Shown here piece by piece: positions 41,701 to 53,410 of a stretch of 64,000 nucleotides of DNA (position 1 is its first letter; each line of letters starts with the position of its first letter). A program made the translations under genes and the position numbers. Below the pieces are notes generated by a model, which was given only the letters and a program-made list of their open reading frames with translations, was not told the DNA's origin and made no database searches. Source of the stretch: Dactylonectria macrodidyma. Lineage: Eukaryota > Ascomycota > Sordariomycetes > Hypocreales > Nectriaceae. The DNA lies in contig JAGMUV010000031.1 of the NCBI GenBank assembly GCA_020744425.1, positions 434,001-498,000 of the forward strand, given 5' to 3'.

Positions 41701-42600
41701 AGCGCTTTTTATGGGTGTACTTCTGATCCTTAAGGCGATCTAATACGCGGTCATTCATAAAAATGAATGCCTGCATATCAGCGTGCATGGGTGTAAGGCG
41801 ATTCCGAGCTTTCGTTTGTAACAGAGAAACGGAGTTGGCAAGCGTATTCATGACCGGCGGAGTTTTTGTACAGCCCCCGTGTTTGTACAATATGACCCAC
41901 AAATTACCTTATTAGGAAAACATGGACCCTTGTCGTACGTACGTAGTACGTGTACGTACTTTTTCTTTTGTACGGTACGTACGTACAAATGAGTTGTACG
42001 AAAAGTACAACATCACTAGTCCTTGCTCTTCTTGAGCTACAAAAACCGCGTGCGAGTCGCCGGTGACGAGGACGAAACCAAAGCAGTCTGGTTGGGGTTT
42101 CGATCTCACTGGCCTCGATGTCCTTGAGATCGAAATGACTAAGGTACCAGTCTGAAGAGGGCGCAGTAAAGGTGACAATGTAGTCGCGACCGCTCGCGTT
42201 AATGCATCCCGCAGTTCTCTCCTGAGAGCCACGTACCGGGGATTCTTAGCATCCCCGTCCGAGCCGTCGCGGTCGTTAGCGCTGGGACATTCCTAGTCTG
42301 ACAATGTCAGTAATTTTTTATGCACAGGAGGCTCATAGCCCTAATTCGATCTCCAGGGACGTCACTCTTTTTGGGCACGGCTAGAGTGAAAAGACCTGAG
42401 GGCAAGGCCACCAGGGGCAGGAAATAAACAGCCCGCAACCCTCACCGAAATCTGCAAGAGCCATCAATTAGCATCAGATCCGAATCCCATGTGGCATGGT
42501 GATATATGATACTTACCGACACCGTCGTAGCATACTGGGAAAGAAATCCCAAAAGGTTGATGATCAAAGTGGTCCTGTTCTCCTTGAGAGCGAGCGACGG
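38741..42600 (-). pseudogene. Decayed chitinase-like (GH18 killer-toxin-like type) C-terminal region
   Basis: Read on the minus strand, many exon-like pieces line up in order: FPVCYDGVG with a GTAAGT donor (near 42530), GCINASGRDYIVTFTAPSSD (42100-42200), SKDEPEPLALGCHPNVLG with GTIVEMPDN (41030-41180), VRIDYN-like DYWNAAVDS (about 40700), GYRYELNFGAHVRGKFKPDF (about 40480), FDGKLSIRMKSGFGDFNVSF (39780-39900), STFMEWTFFP (about 39520), and WKKFCHTFEPLWVRVGKFAA (39060) to a stop at 38741. Canonical donors and acceptors separate several pieces. Two in-frame stops near 40680-40720 and at least three frameshifts show that it is dead. I compare it, from memory, with the long C-terminal half of fungal killer-toxin-like chitinases; no GH18 catalytic domain is visible. 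A hAT element interrupts it at 41185. Confidence 0.5.
41185..42018 (-). mobile_element. Non-autonomous hAT element (834 bp), TSD GTCCTTGC
   Basis: The ends are TAGTGATG...CATCACTA, flanked by the 8-bp duplication GTCCTTGC (41177-41184 and 42019-42026). Removing the element and one duplication rejoins the reading frame LKKSKDEPEPLALG of the host pseudogene. Both subterminal regions are packed with GTACGTAC repeats (41205-41280 and 41935-42010). Inside, the minus-strand frame 41576-41902 keeps the 3' end of a hAT-type transposase gene (RNRLTPMHADMQAFIFMNDR, KKRWADLEEKDWLELEDSY), so it derives from an autonomous hAT by internal deletion. Confidence 0.9.
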
Positions 42601-43511
42601 GGAGGTATCTTGCCAAGGGCTAGGGTCTCTGAAGGTCCAACCATCAGGGTAATGATAATCTTGAGATCTAGGTTCTTAGCCTTGGCTTTCGATGGTCTTG
42701 TATGTCTGATGATGATCAGTGTTTGGAATTGGCGGAAAACACAGGCGGACAAACTTTTCTCCCATATCTGTACGTTTCTTTAGATCACTGTAGGTATCTC
42801 TATCACTTTCGCGTCCCGCCAGAACAACTAGGGACTTACCCGAGAGTGTGTAGGTTTGTTGGCCTCGCTCTCATTACTACGTCCACCAAGAGGTGCCTGA
42901 TAAATCCTCGATCGATGCCCTACTCTCACTGTTAGAACCTCGCCACATGATTTGGAGGTCACCACGCGGCTTTGATCCACTACCCGATCCCCAGGTGAGG
43001 GATTGCGAAATAAAACTTCATCGGTAATGCCAAAGGAAATCGGCCCTGAATGGTCATTCTTTGTTCCACCGAGCGTGGTATGCGGGAACAAATGTAAGTC
43101 TGTCGGCTTCTCAAAACTCAGTCGTATCTACTTGCCGTCAATCGTTTCGATACTAACATAAATATCCAGCGGGTACCCGACCTGGTTCGCACGATCACTG
43201 CAAGATTGAGATAGCCCTTTGACTACGGTTAGTTATGCATGCCGTGTCCTTTCCTCGAAAATTCAGTCTGCAGCTTCTTTCAGCCAAGGCACTCAGACTA
43301 TCAGAATGACAATCTACGTGATTGCGGGCAATAGCCCTACAATCATCTGCCAGTACTGAGTCATCAGCACGCAGAAACATCGAACTGACTACGATTCCAG
43401 CGTCGGCAAGTCCAAATCGAGACCCGGACAGTACGTCTCGCAAGCTGCTGAAAGTTATTAGGATCGTGCATTCCCATCGACTGATCTCCGCGTGATGGAG
43501 GGAGACCCTCT
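42601..43511. other. No gene assigned
   Basis: Short minus-strand frames at 42828-43091 (ISFGITDEVLFRNPSPGDRV) and 43195-43443 look weakly protein-like and could be exons of a decayed gene, possibly upstream parts of the chitinase-like pseudogene. There is no recognisable domain. Confidence 0.35.
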
Positions 43512-44147
43512 TTGTCCCTACGTAAGCACGTAAGCCTTTCGAAAGGCGATGCAGATGATAAATACCATCATTACCGGCTGGTGGGTTCTCAGTACGTGTC
43601 CAGACGAGAAGAGGAGTTCAGGCGAATAAATCCACTTTGCAAACCCCTAGTTCTTCCAGAAGAATTCAATCGGTTACAAATACTGTCCTACAAGGACGCC
43701 GATCGGTTATCTCTAGTTTCCGCCATTGAGAAGGAGAATTACAAGTTACGCGCCTCCTCGGAGGGCCTGCGGCTTTGCGGTCAGGGCGAAGACGACGATC
43801 TCTTCCTCGATCTCTATGACAAGGAATTGCTCTAGAAGAATGGCTTATCATCTGGAAGCCTGGGTGGTCTGCAGCTCCTTATCGATCCAACGACCTTCCT
43901 ACATGACATGGAGACAAGCTGTTTGCGTTCCCGGGAGCTTACTCTACGACGCAAGTACATGATCCTGCCCCGTCCTAACGGTACCGTCCATGAGAGCTTC
44001 TTGAAGTACGAGGCCGATCGGCCTCGCAAATCCGGCTACGTACCTGCATCGGGGGTTTCCACCGAGGTTCTCGAACGGAGACGGTCTGGTCATGAGTTCT
44101 GTCACCTGGCAATGTTGGAAGACTCACAGGAAGACGGACAAGTTTGA
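43512..44147 (+). pseudogene. Unknown protein, single frame with internal TAG
   Basis: One reading frame runs from about 43512 to the stop at 44145-44147, broken only by a TAG at 43833-43835 (KELL-stop-KNGLSSGSLGGLQL). The sequence has normal amino-acid use (LVGSQYVSRREEEFRRINPL, SFLKYEADRPRKSGYVPASG). A C-to-T change of CAG would create this stop. No ATG supports the start; the frame opens with TTG. I do not recognise a family. Confidence 0.4.
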
Positions 44148-44159
44148 ACAGCATCTCTG

Positions 44160-47100
44160 ATTTAATGGTGAGACTTTTCGGTTACTAAGAGAATGCCACA
44201 ACGATAGATTTGAACCTCCCCTATTCGGGGCTTTTCAGGGGAACTTGGTGTATTTTACTTACTCGCGTGGTTTGCATCTCGATGCTCGGATCTGTAAGGT
44301 TGCAGAAGACTAATGAGCGAAGCCAGCCGCCCCGGCATCAAAGATGCCAGGACTTGGTAAGATGCCCTATAGTCTTTTTGTCTTGTTGCGTGCGAAATGA
44401 GATTATGGATGATGGACTGCCCTCTAAGAAGTCTAATTGTTCCGAGTCATGGCACTTGGCCGCTTACTGAGAGAAAGGAGTGGCCTCTTGGTTACGTCTC
44501 TCGTCTCGCTTTCTGTGAAAGGCCTCTAGCGAGTTGATTCAACTAACTAGTCCCTATGCTGTTTACTTTCAAGATGAAGAAAGGAAAGAATCTAAATACA
44601 AACTGGGTGCATGAAGACGCGTTATATCTTCTTTAATATAGAAGATTCGAGAATCAACTCGATGGCGCTGTGGAGAAGGATTCGGGCTTGGCGGCAGAGC
44701 CGCCAGCCAAGTGGGCCTGACCCGTTACACTTTCGCAAATGGTGGCAATGAAAGCCGAGATGCCGTATAAGAGGGCCTAGAGGATAGTTTCCTTTTCCAA
44801 CTATCAAAGGAAACAGAAGAAAAAATACGGGATATGCAAAGGCATCCAGGAAGTCATAAGGTCAACCTAAGTAGATCCCTCCCAAGCACAAGTAAATATT
44901 TTTCAAACCTCGTATGACTTGATCCGAAGCCTTGACTGGTGAGAGTGAAAGAATACAAGGCGTATGCTGCTTGAAGATAAAGCAAGTGATTCCCTCACCC
45001 TCTTCCCCAAACGCGCCAAGGGGTACGCACAAGTCCTTACCCTTGTCGTGAGTGAGCTGGATGGCACTCTCTCCAGCCTCAATCACCAGGAGGAACTGAG
45101 CGAGGAGTGTGTACTCCTGAGAAGCCAAAGGCTTTTGTCGCTCCTACCCTTGACTGCAGTACAAGGAAATCAAGATAAGGCCTCGCTTGTTGTTGATTAT
45201 CTCTGCTTCCATCATTCACCTGGTCAAACTCGTGAGAAGTCATCTGATATGCCTTCAATTCGAAATCACGACGAACTCACATTCATCCTTGAATACACTC
45301 TGAGGAGACACAGCGAATGTTAGGGACCAAGCCCCCGAGTTGGTACATATATATAGGTGAATCGCCGGCCATTTAGGACACTTGACAATGAGGCGGAAAG
45401 GAGAGTGGTGCGACTAGGTATCTTGTGGGGTGGTGTAAATTGGACTTCGGCGGCGGGGTATCCTCTTTTCAGACGACGGCCTAAAAACGACCTTCGGCGT
45501 ACTTGTCTAAAAGCAGCCGCCGTGCTGGGACTGCGATTCGCGACCACCCAATCCGTTCGCCCCAATAGGCTTCCACTTTTCTCTCTCTCCGTTCGCTGGA
45601 AAAACAGTCAATTTTGGTCGTTCGTAGCCATGACATTGATACCGTATATTTACCTCTGAGATTGGGGCTGACTGATTTTGATCTCTTCGCCTTACGTCTT
45701 GTATCTATTGGACCTTTAATTGACCATGTTCGCTCACAATGAGATATGCTACATTTTGGCTCCTTTTGGGTCTTTGTTGGCCATCCATCGATTTCTGCTC
45801 CGGCTTGGCCACATTCACACTGTCGCACTTCCGGGAATGCTGCCGCGGCTTGGCACAGCGAAGTCTGAAGACTCGCCCGTCGATTGGCGTTTGTTGGCTG
45901 CGTGGGGTCTCCACGGCTCAGCGGGATGTAGCCCCGCATCTCTTCCTTTCATGAAATGTTCTGTCGCTCCATTTCTGCCCTCCCGCCGCGAACGAAGCTG
46001 ACACGCGCGTTCCAGCTCAAACGGCAACTCAGCACCCCGCTCCTCATACAGAAACTAGCATCATTACTCCCCAACATCGGGTACAACTGATGCGCTGAGG
46101 AGCCCGGCCCAGGACGTGTGAGGTGCCAATCGTCTGCGGGACAAGCTTCAGGGCCTGGTGTCAGTCGGGGGGTGTCAAACACTAGAATTATTCCACGACG
46201 ATATTCTCCACATTCGCGGCTCACAGCCGAGCGGTTCAGCCACAGCAGATCGAGTCTCGACGACGGAAGGCGCTACTTCCGTACGGGCTCGAGGATGTCG
46301 GTCTGGAAGAGCCAAATGAGGAGATGGCAGCCGCGACTGGGCGGTACGTCGCGTCGCAAGACGTGTTCAAGCGAATGAAAGCGATGGATCATTTCTGGAT
46401 CCTGGTGACACATGGAGAGGAACATCGCTCCAGGGTCACAAAGACGGCAACGGAAGGGACACATGAGTCGGCGATCGGTGGGCCATGTCAAGGCCAAATA
46501 TCGGTAGTGCACCGAAGGGACATGCTGCCAGAACGGGACGAATTCGACTGGACCACCCAGCTTGAGTGGACCAGTTAGGTGCCTTCCCTGACCCCCACAC
46601 CCTTCGCCAGCACCGTCATATCACGAAACGTGGCACAGAGCGGGCATGGCGCGTGCTGTCCTGCCTGTCGCCCCAAGGCGTTGCTTAGGGAGTGCCAGAG
46701 TGGGCTGTGAGCACCCTGTCTGGCACACGTAAGGCCCATTTTGCGCAGCGCCCGAGGAAAGAACACCTGCAGACAATCCGATCGATCGGGCGAGAAGCTG
46801 TAAAGCAGGTGGCGTACACCTGAGTGGGTGACATGAAATCGAACATTACATATTCCGTTGCGGATGCTTTCTCTACTACAGACACAGGCGGCTAGGGCCT
46901 TCAACAGTACTACCGTAGTACCTGGTGACCACCACAACCCGGATCCCGGCTTGTAGTTTGCATGGGGCAGTTTAGCGGACCTCCATAAGCGCAGATCTTG
47001 TAGAGGGCAACCCGCGGGAAACGATCGGCAGAGCTCAGCTCTGGGAGACAAACTCGGTCGGCCATGATCGTCGTACCTGGCTTTGCTGATATCGGTCTTC

Positions 47101-49032
47101 CAGCTTGTTCGGGCATCTCGACGTGAGGCCGTCACCACGGGTACCCACGTCCACACCAATGACACCTTGACACTGGCCATCCGCCGACACTTCAATTCAA
47201 GCAAGACTATCTTGCACAGACTGAACCAGGAAGCAACGACGAGGTGATCTATCAGCATCATGACGCGAAGGCATGCAGACCGCCATACGCATCCATGGTA
47301 CGGCATTGTTCTCACACTGGTAGCATCGCTTGAGTGCCTTGTAGCCAGATTCCAAAGCTCTAAGGCCTTGGCTTCGGCACGGAACGGGAGAACCAGGGAC
47401 CCTGATAGGATGATCTACGTTATCTTCTCTCTGGGGAAAGAGAAAACTGCGTCGATCCATTGCCGTTTTTGGGTTTGATGGAAACCCTTGTCTAAGACCC
47501 CCCTGACGGCTTTGACCGGCTGCAGCCACAACAGCCACGTCGCAGCGGTCGAATCTTACGAGCAGGCGACATGAGCACAGGCTACGCAGGTGCCTAATTG
47601 CAGGCCGCTAATCAAGTCGTGGCGGGGACACGACCCCGAGGGCGGGGAAGCGTTTGTTTAGCCCGGCGGGTCACTGGCTGATGTGGGAGGGATAAGGCGC
47701 AAGCGTCTTGAAGACGTATGTAGTAAGAAATCGTGGTGGGTCAGTGAGGGGAGAAACTGTCGACTCAGCCGCAAGGATGGGGAATAATCGTGGTATCTTG
47801 CATCGGCTGAGAGGTGACACGAAAGGTTGCAGCAGTGGGTGTGTCGCTTTGCCCCGCACACCCCTGTCAGTATCAAGTCGTCGCAGGCAGGCCGGCCCGC
47901 CCCGTGCAGATCGCTGAGAGCCGACTGCCTAGATGATCTGCGTTATCTATTCGCCCTCAGGAAAAAAACTCGCTGCTGCATTGCAGATGTTGGTTGTGGC
48001 CGAGCTTGCTGTCTTGCCTCACACAATACGAAGACCCATGAGTTGCTTGTCTACCGGCAGCAGCCAAGGTGGATAAAACCGGCAAAATGCGGTATTTTCT
48101 CAACCAACGTTGCCGGAAATGCAGAGACCCATTGCTGCCTGATGGTCAAACCTGCAGCAACACCAAGTCATGCACTTTGCCGTCCGAACTGCGCGTTGCT
48201 TGGTCGAGCTGAGGTGGCTTACTAGGGGGTTGCGGGGGCGCGTGATCGGCCGTGCTACGTTTGAGGGGGGCCCGAGCGGTGGTCGGTGATCAAGTGGATC
48301 ACAAGTAATGAGGCCAGAGGGCAAGTGGGGCTCAGATCGCAACAGCGTGTCCGCGATTACGTTAAAATGCAGGTGACACCATAGCCCGATTTCGAGGGTG
48401 TTGGGCACAATCGTAAGGCACACACCTGCAGGCATCGCTGTCAGACATACTAGGCACATGCTGAAATGTACTGTCTCGCTTCGTCGTTCGATTGTGCACT
48501 GGACATTAGGCAGCACTTCACACTATCCTCAGCCCGCGCAACGTTCAGCCCGGGCTTGATTCAGGCAGCATATCGAATTCTGGTGTCAGCACTCAAGATA
48601 TTCTTTCTTCTCCAACAATCAGTGCCCTTAGTGTATCTGCTTCCATTATACTCTTGGTACACAGCACTGCAGGGACACTAGCAATCAACACTTGCAAATC
48701 GGGTGTGGCATTGTGCCTGTCGTCTTCATTCCTCGCACTAAGGTCACCACACACCGAGTATCCACCCAAAGTAGAGATAATTCCACACCGAGATAATCCT
48801 GCAAGGAGACGGGCTCATGTATTGAGCTCCCACACTGACACACCCCCACACTGAAATCCTGCACTAAGACAATCCCACACTGAGACCCTTACACCGAGAG
48901 CCCACACTGACATGGATAGGGATCCAGGTCTCTCTTTAATGAGCTATGGCGCGTTTATATATATTTATATGTAGTTATCCAGAAAGAGATGTCTTGCTGG
49001 ATTTTAACGCCAATCCTGCATCAGGCCCTAAA
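44160..49032. other. Long gene-poor stretch
   Basis: Nearly 5 kb without a gene I can support. Frames of 80-246 codons occur (for example 44862-45128 and 46575-47315, both minus) but have unusual composition, no motifs and no convincing splice context. A degenerate CACACTGAGA-type repeat lies at about 48780-48910. A GGCGGC-AGA-GCCGCC hairpin lies near 44690. Probably decayed repeats and intergenic sequence. Confidence 0.45.
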
Positions 49033-49034
49033 TA

Positions 49035-49262
49035 CCGTATCGACTCGACAAATTGATAAAACTTGGTGGGTCTTGATACCCTTGCTAGCCTCTGTTCTCA
49101 GGCTCTTGATTTGCTATCCCGCAGGAGAGGCTCTCACTGGCAGCTCGCGAAGCGGCAGCGGCGTTGAACTTATGGGGCCATAACCAACCAATAACTCACG
49201 ATCAGGGCTTGACCAGGGTGTCCAGACCCACCAAGTTTTATCGATTTGTCGAGTCGATACGG
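49035..49262. mobile_element. TA-flanked MITE (228 bp)
   Basis: The terminal inverted repeats of about 40 bp begin CCGTATCGACTCGACAAAT and include AAAACTTGGTGGGTC. TA lies outside each end (49033-49034 and 49263-49264). It is non-coding. A Tc1/mariner-type miniature element about 190 bp upstream of the CorA-like gene start, so it may lie in its promoter. Confidence 0.85.
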
Positions 49263-49449
49263 TAGTGCCCGAAATGGAGCCGCTCCCTTCAAACACCTCC
49301 AACCGGTCATATCCTGCCACAGCAATTGCATTAAGTGACCGAGGATGGGATGGCTTTGCCGAACTGACTCGCTTTATCTGGTATCTCCAAACAATTGTAG
49401 AATCAAGTCGCATTATCACTACAGTCCCTGGAAATCAAAGCAACACAAC

Positions 49450-51024
49450 ATGGCCTGTAACGGCTCGTGGATAGCATCTCCAGGACGGTACCAAGACCTT
49501 GCCAAGTCCCTCTGCTCAGCAGACCCGAGGCTTATGAGACAAGATGTCAAGGCCACCCCTTGGTCGGGTCGTCCAGCCAAAGTGTATGTGGTACATTTAA
49601 AAGAAAGCGCCGAATGTGGCAAGTCGATGGTATTTGATACTTCTGAAGCCCTGCAGCAGCACTTCAACGAGCAATCGCACAAGGCTAGCCATGGGAACAG
49701 GGCAATATACATCTTGGAAGGCGGCAACGCAGATTTCGCCGCTGCTATCGGATCGTATTTTAACCTGCATCCTTCTATGTTTGCCGAATATCAGTGTGTC
49801 TCGAATGTGACAGCGCAATCCCGTGGAAACGAAGGGCTTTTGGCGTCGGTTTGGGCCAGTAGACAATGCATCTCTATGAGGTATCGCGAGCTTGTCGTCT
49901 TTCCAGACCGAGTTGACGACATGTATGGACTCCGGTGCCCCGTTACGGGACGGCATGTTGGCAGCACTCGTATCAATGGCGAGTTCAACAAAGTAGGGTC
50001 AGCTCAGCGAAAGTGCATGCGTTGGGCAAGTGCAAAAAGACCTGATAATGGATGGGATTGTAAGTAACGGCCTGTGCCATCCCTTTGCGTTTATGCTAAC
50101 CCGCATGGTCTAGACCTTCTTATCTGCGATCCTCCCTTGCGAAGGGTCAGGAAACCCGCCCCCAGCAGCAATAGGATAGCTGAAGAAATCGCCTTGCCGG
50201 ACAGTCCCTTCCAAGGCGGCTATGTGGACTTCATTCCAGAAGACATTCAGGTCAAATGTGGCGTTGGACCATCCCGGAAGTCCCTGGCGGAAGATCTGCT
50301 CTTTTACGTATCCACCCATGGCAATCACCTGGATATGACCTATCCTACAGCTATCGACATATTCTTGAAAAAGATAGTGGCAAGTCATTACCTCAGACAG
50401 TTCGATTACGAGAGAAAGAACGTCATGAAGGTACAACAGATAATGCGAAGGCAATCGGATTTCGCTCATTTCGACTTATCACTTGTGGAAGCTCAATGGA
50501 GTGACATCCAGTCAATGGAACGTCGACTGAGTCAACACTGCTTGGAGTTGGAAGATACACTCATCCAGCTAGGAATTCCCCTTGACCCCCTTGATCCTAG
50601 CAAAGTTATTGACTGGAGAGACACATCAGCGGATTTCCAACATCTTTACCAGCGATTTCTCTACCTCCGAGGCTGGGTCGAGAGAATCAACTCCTCTATC
50701 ACCGCTCTCGCGAGCATTGTAGGAAATCGTCAGGCATTCAAAGAGCAGCAGCTCTCACTACAGGCCACCGAGAGATCCAGGGCTCTGACTCTCATTGGCC
50801 TTGTCTTCATTCCGCTGGCGTTCACTTCGTCTCTGTTCAGCATGGCAGAACCGTATGCCCCTGGCGACGAGAAGTTTTGGCTCTATTTCGCAATTTCTCT
50901 TCCAATGTCAGTCCTTGTTATATCACTTTACCACGTGCTTGATCTCTGTTATAGTGCAGATGGCTCCGGCTGGTCGCTTATCAATTTTGTCAATGTCCTG
51001 AAGGAAAGGATGGCCATGAAGTAA
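49450..51024 (+). CDS. CorA-like membrane protein
   Basis: Two exons, 49450-50059 and 50114-51024, give 506 aa. The 54-nt intron has GTAAGT, a GCTAAC branch and TAG, and joins NGWD to YLLICD. The ATG at 49450 (MACNGSWIASPGRYQDL) is the first that fits. A large soluble N-terminal part is followed by coiled-coil helices (LSLVEAQWSDIQSMERRLSQ) and two C-terminal transmembrane helices at about 427-447 (ALTLIGLVFIPLAFTSSLFS) and 460-480 (FWLYFAISLPMSVLVISLYH). This layout fits the CorA Mg2+ channel superfamily in its divergent fungal form. The GMN signature after the first helix is replaced by SMAEPY, so magnesium transport cannot be assumed. The gene looks intact. Confidence 0.75.
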
Positions 51025-51234
51025 TGGAGACGGACGAACAGACCTAGTAATCCGGGGGCCGAAAAACACGGAGAAAGGCGAACAAGGTCGACTCAGATCG
51101 CAGACAACAGCCGTCTGAGCTACTAGTTACTGTACCAATTACCAGTCAGAATTGACCAAATTCCATACTTTTCGTCCGTGCGCACATGCTTCACTGGGGT
51201 TAGCATGAAGATGCGCATACACACACAATTCATG

Positions 51235-51760
51235 TCAAGATCCTAGGAGTCGTCATGGACGCCGGGCTCAAGTACAAGGAACTTATTGCGAGGGCAGCCT
51301 CTAAGGGTTTGAAGGCAGCAATGGAACTGAAGAGGCTAAGGGCTTGTCGCCAGCAACAGCAAGACAATTATTCATAGCTACAGTAGCCCCAGTGGTGGAC
51401 TATGCCTCCAACGTGTGGATGCATCGAGTCAAAGACATACTCAAAGGACCGATTAACAGGGTTCAGAAAGCGGGAGCACAGGCAATTGTTGGGACGTTTA
51501 GGACCGTGGCGATAAGGGTGGCAGAAGCAGAAGCCCACATTGCTCCAGCATAACAAAGGTTTTAGAAGACGGCAATTAAGATGTGGATGAATATCTACAC
51601 CTTGCCTGATACCAATCCTCTTCGCAGAATGACATCTCACATATGAATGTTTAGAAGATATCCGGTCACTGCTCTACCAGGTAGCAACGACTCTAGTAGA
51701 TATCCCAATAGAATAGCTAGAAACTATTCAACTACTTACACTAGTGCCATAGAAAGAACG
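51235..51760 (+). pseudogene. Degraded Tad-like LINE ORF2 fragment
   Basis: Pieces in shifting frames match the ORF2 region downstream of the reverse transcriptase: KILGVVMDAGLKYKELIARA, then ARQLFIATVAPVVDYASNVW and AIRVAEAEAH. The equivalent part of the LINE at 1388 reads AKLLGVIMDTELRFKEHMAK and ARQLFVATVAPAMDYASVVW. Several stops and frameshifts are present. The related but clearly different sequence indicates another Tad family. Confidence 0.8.
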
Positions 51761-51904
51761 AGTGGAAGCTAGTACTGATAGGATAGCAGCGAGAGAGGCA
51801 GAAGCAGGTTGGGTTATATGCTTCGCGGTGAGCAACTACTATATCTTAACCGACTTAAACTAGAAGCTGAATATATTATAAAATTACTAAGCATAACGTG
51901 GTTC

Positions 51905-51937
51905 ACAAGCGAGTTGTACAGACAAGCGAGTTGTACA
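51905..51937. repeat. Paired ACAAGCGAGTTGTACA motif, likely pogo-like terminal repeat
   Basis: Two exact copies of ACAAGCGAGTTGTACA start at 51905 and 51922, 17 bp apart. They lie just beyond the C-terminal end of the transposase fragment at 51993, where that element's 3' terminal repeat is expected. The left end of its host element is thus defined, but no partner repeat was found to the right. Confidence 0.6.
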
Positions 51938-51992
51938 CTTCCTCCTACCCTTCGCACTTTATCGCTTAATTATAACACCACAACCCAAAATT

Positions 51993-52510
51993 CTACTCAG
52001 AGTAATTAGAACTAGATTCTCCAGATAAATCTACATCTTTTAAGCAGGTTTTTGCATTATGACCTGGCTTCCCGCAAGTTCCACATCGCCGAACGCTCGC
52101 TGCAGCCCGCCTCGACCCACCACCATTTTGTCGCAATTCTTGAGCTACCTGCCGATCAACATCCTTCTGAGCCAGAATATCATGAGCATCCCCTACAGCA
52201 GGGGCCCATCCTTGCCGCACCGCGTCGTCTTGGCCCTCCGGCGTTTGTTGAGTGTCTCATTTGCAGCTTTAAGTGACTTATTCTCCTCGCGCAAGAGGAC
52301 CACCTCATGCATTATCGCCTGTGTTCCTCGCGCAAAATAGTCAACAGCATCATACATCAGTATTAAAGAGCTACTCTGATGACGACCAATTCGATCCTTG
52401 AGGTACGCAGACTGTGATAGGGTTTGTGTCGGGTTGCGTGGTGTCAAAGAGACCTGTAACGGGCTGTGCCCGTAGGTAGCCTCAAGAACCCTCGGCCTTT
52501 CGTAGCCCAC
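51993..52510 (-). pseudogene. pogo-like transposase C-terminal remnant with zinc knuckle
   Basis: Two minus-strand frames: 52193-52510 (AIMHEVVLLREENKSLKAAN, ETLNKRRRAKTTR) and 51993-52220 (DAHDILAQKDVDRQVAQELR, then RRCGTCGKPGHNAKTC). This coiled coil followed by a CX2CX4HX4C knuckle is typical of the C-terminus of one fungal pogo/Fot group. A frameshift near 52200 separates them. The catalytic domain is absent. Confidence 0.75.
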
Positions 52511-52859
52511 TTTTTACCTTTAAGCCACCATGACGAGTATATTTATGGATGGACCTCCTCTACTCTCTTTTCCCTTCTTCTTCTTTCTTTAAGTTTGGTA
52601 TACTCTGTAGAGTGGCCTAGCTAGTTGCAATACACTACCTTGAGACCGTTACAGTTGTGTTGAAGAACTTGCTCTTTGGGAGACATAAGGTAGCTGATAC
52701 CAACCTCTGACTGGAAGTTCGGACCTCCGAGCAGCGGGTCTGAACAGCGGAAGACCCTCCTTCCGGTTTCATTAAATGTATGACGTTTTGGTCTGTTGGA
52801 TGTGACATCTTGTTCTACATCAGCTTGAGATAAAATCCGCCTATGATAAGCTTCAAGCT
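52511..52859. other. No gene identified
   Basis: No supported feature. It may include the decayed outer margin of the large inverted-repeat structure starting near 52860. Confidence 0.35.
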
Positions 52860-52980
52860 CGACAATTCTCCGTTCCTGACTTCGTTCCTCAAGGCTCTCC
52901 TGGGCAAACCGCTCCGGTTTGCGTCTCCTGTATCAATATCACAAACCGAGTTCCCACGTGCATTTCACGTGTCTCTTAAC

Positions 52981-53035
52981 AATCAATCAATCAATCAATT
53001 TATTAACGCCCGGCTTAACAAGAAACCCTCAAAAT
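52981..53035 (-). repeat. LINE 3'-end-like motif with (ATTG)n tail
   Basis: On the minus strand: GCCGGGCGTTAATAAATTGA followed by ATTG repeats. It lies inside the left arm of the large inverted repeat, where the right arm has unrelated sequence of similar length. Probably a short Tad-type 3' end; the body is not clear. Confidence 0.5.
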
Positions 53036-53410
53036 TCACATCTGCGCATTGCCAAATGAGGAAGGGAGGATTGGCACCTTTGGGGGGCATTCGGATGAGG
53101 TTAATCCGGACCAACAGGAGGTGCAGTGGCGCCGTCTAGGCGCACAGGGCCTGTGTGCTCGGGGCACAGACCCCCCTGTCAGCGGGCTAGGGGCACAGTG
53201 CCCTGACTAAGCATTTCTTGTTGAATTGGGGATTGAATGAATGCACTTACACATTCAATGGAGCCGACAGCTACCTTTCGACTATGATTGTTGAAATGGG
53301 AAGGTTCAAGTTGCTTAATTCAGATAAGTGAGGGGTGGGAAGAGCTAGCCAAATTATACACAGCTATGACAGCTGGAGAATGTTATAGGGCTTTGCCACC
53401 GAGTCATCGT

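Noticed and set aside
41205..42010. GTACGTAC blocks as a CRISPR-like or independent satellite array
   Set aside because: No spacers, and the blocks are symmetrically placed inside a hAT element with defined ends.
46575..47315. 246-codon minus-strand frame
   Set aside because: Composition is odd (very rich in Cys, Arg, Trp), there are no motifs, and no start or splice context; probably chance.
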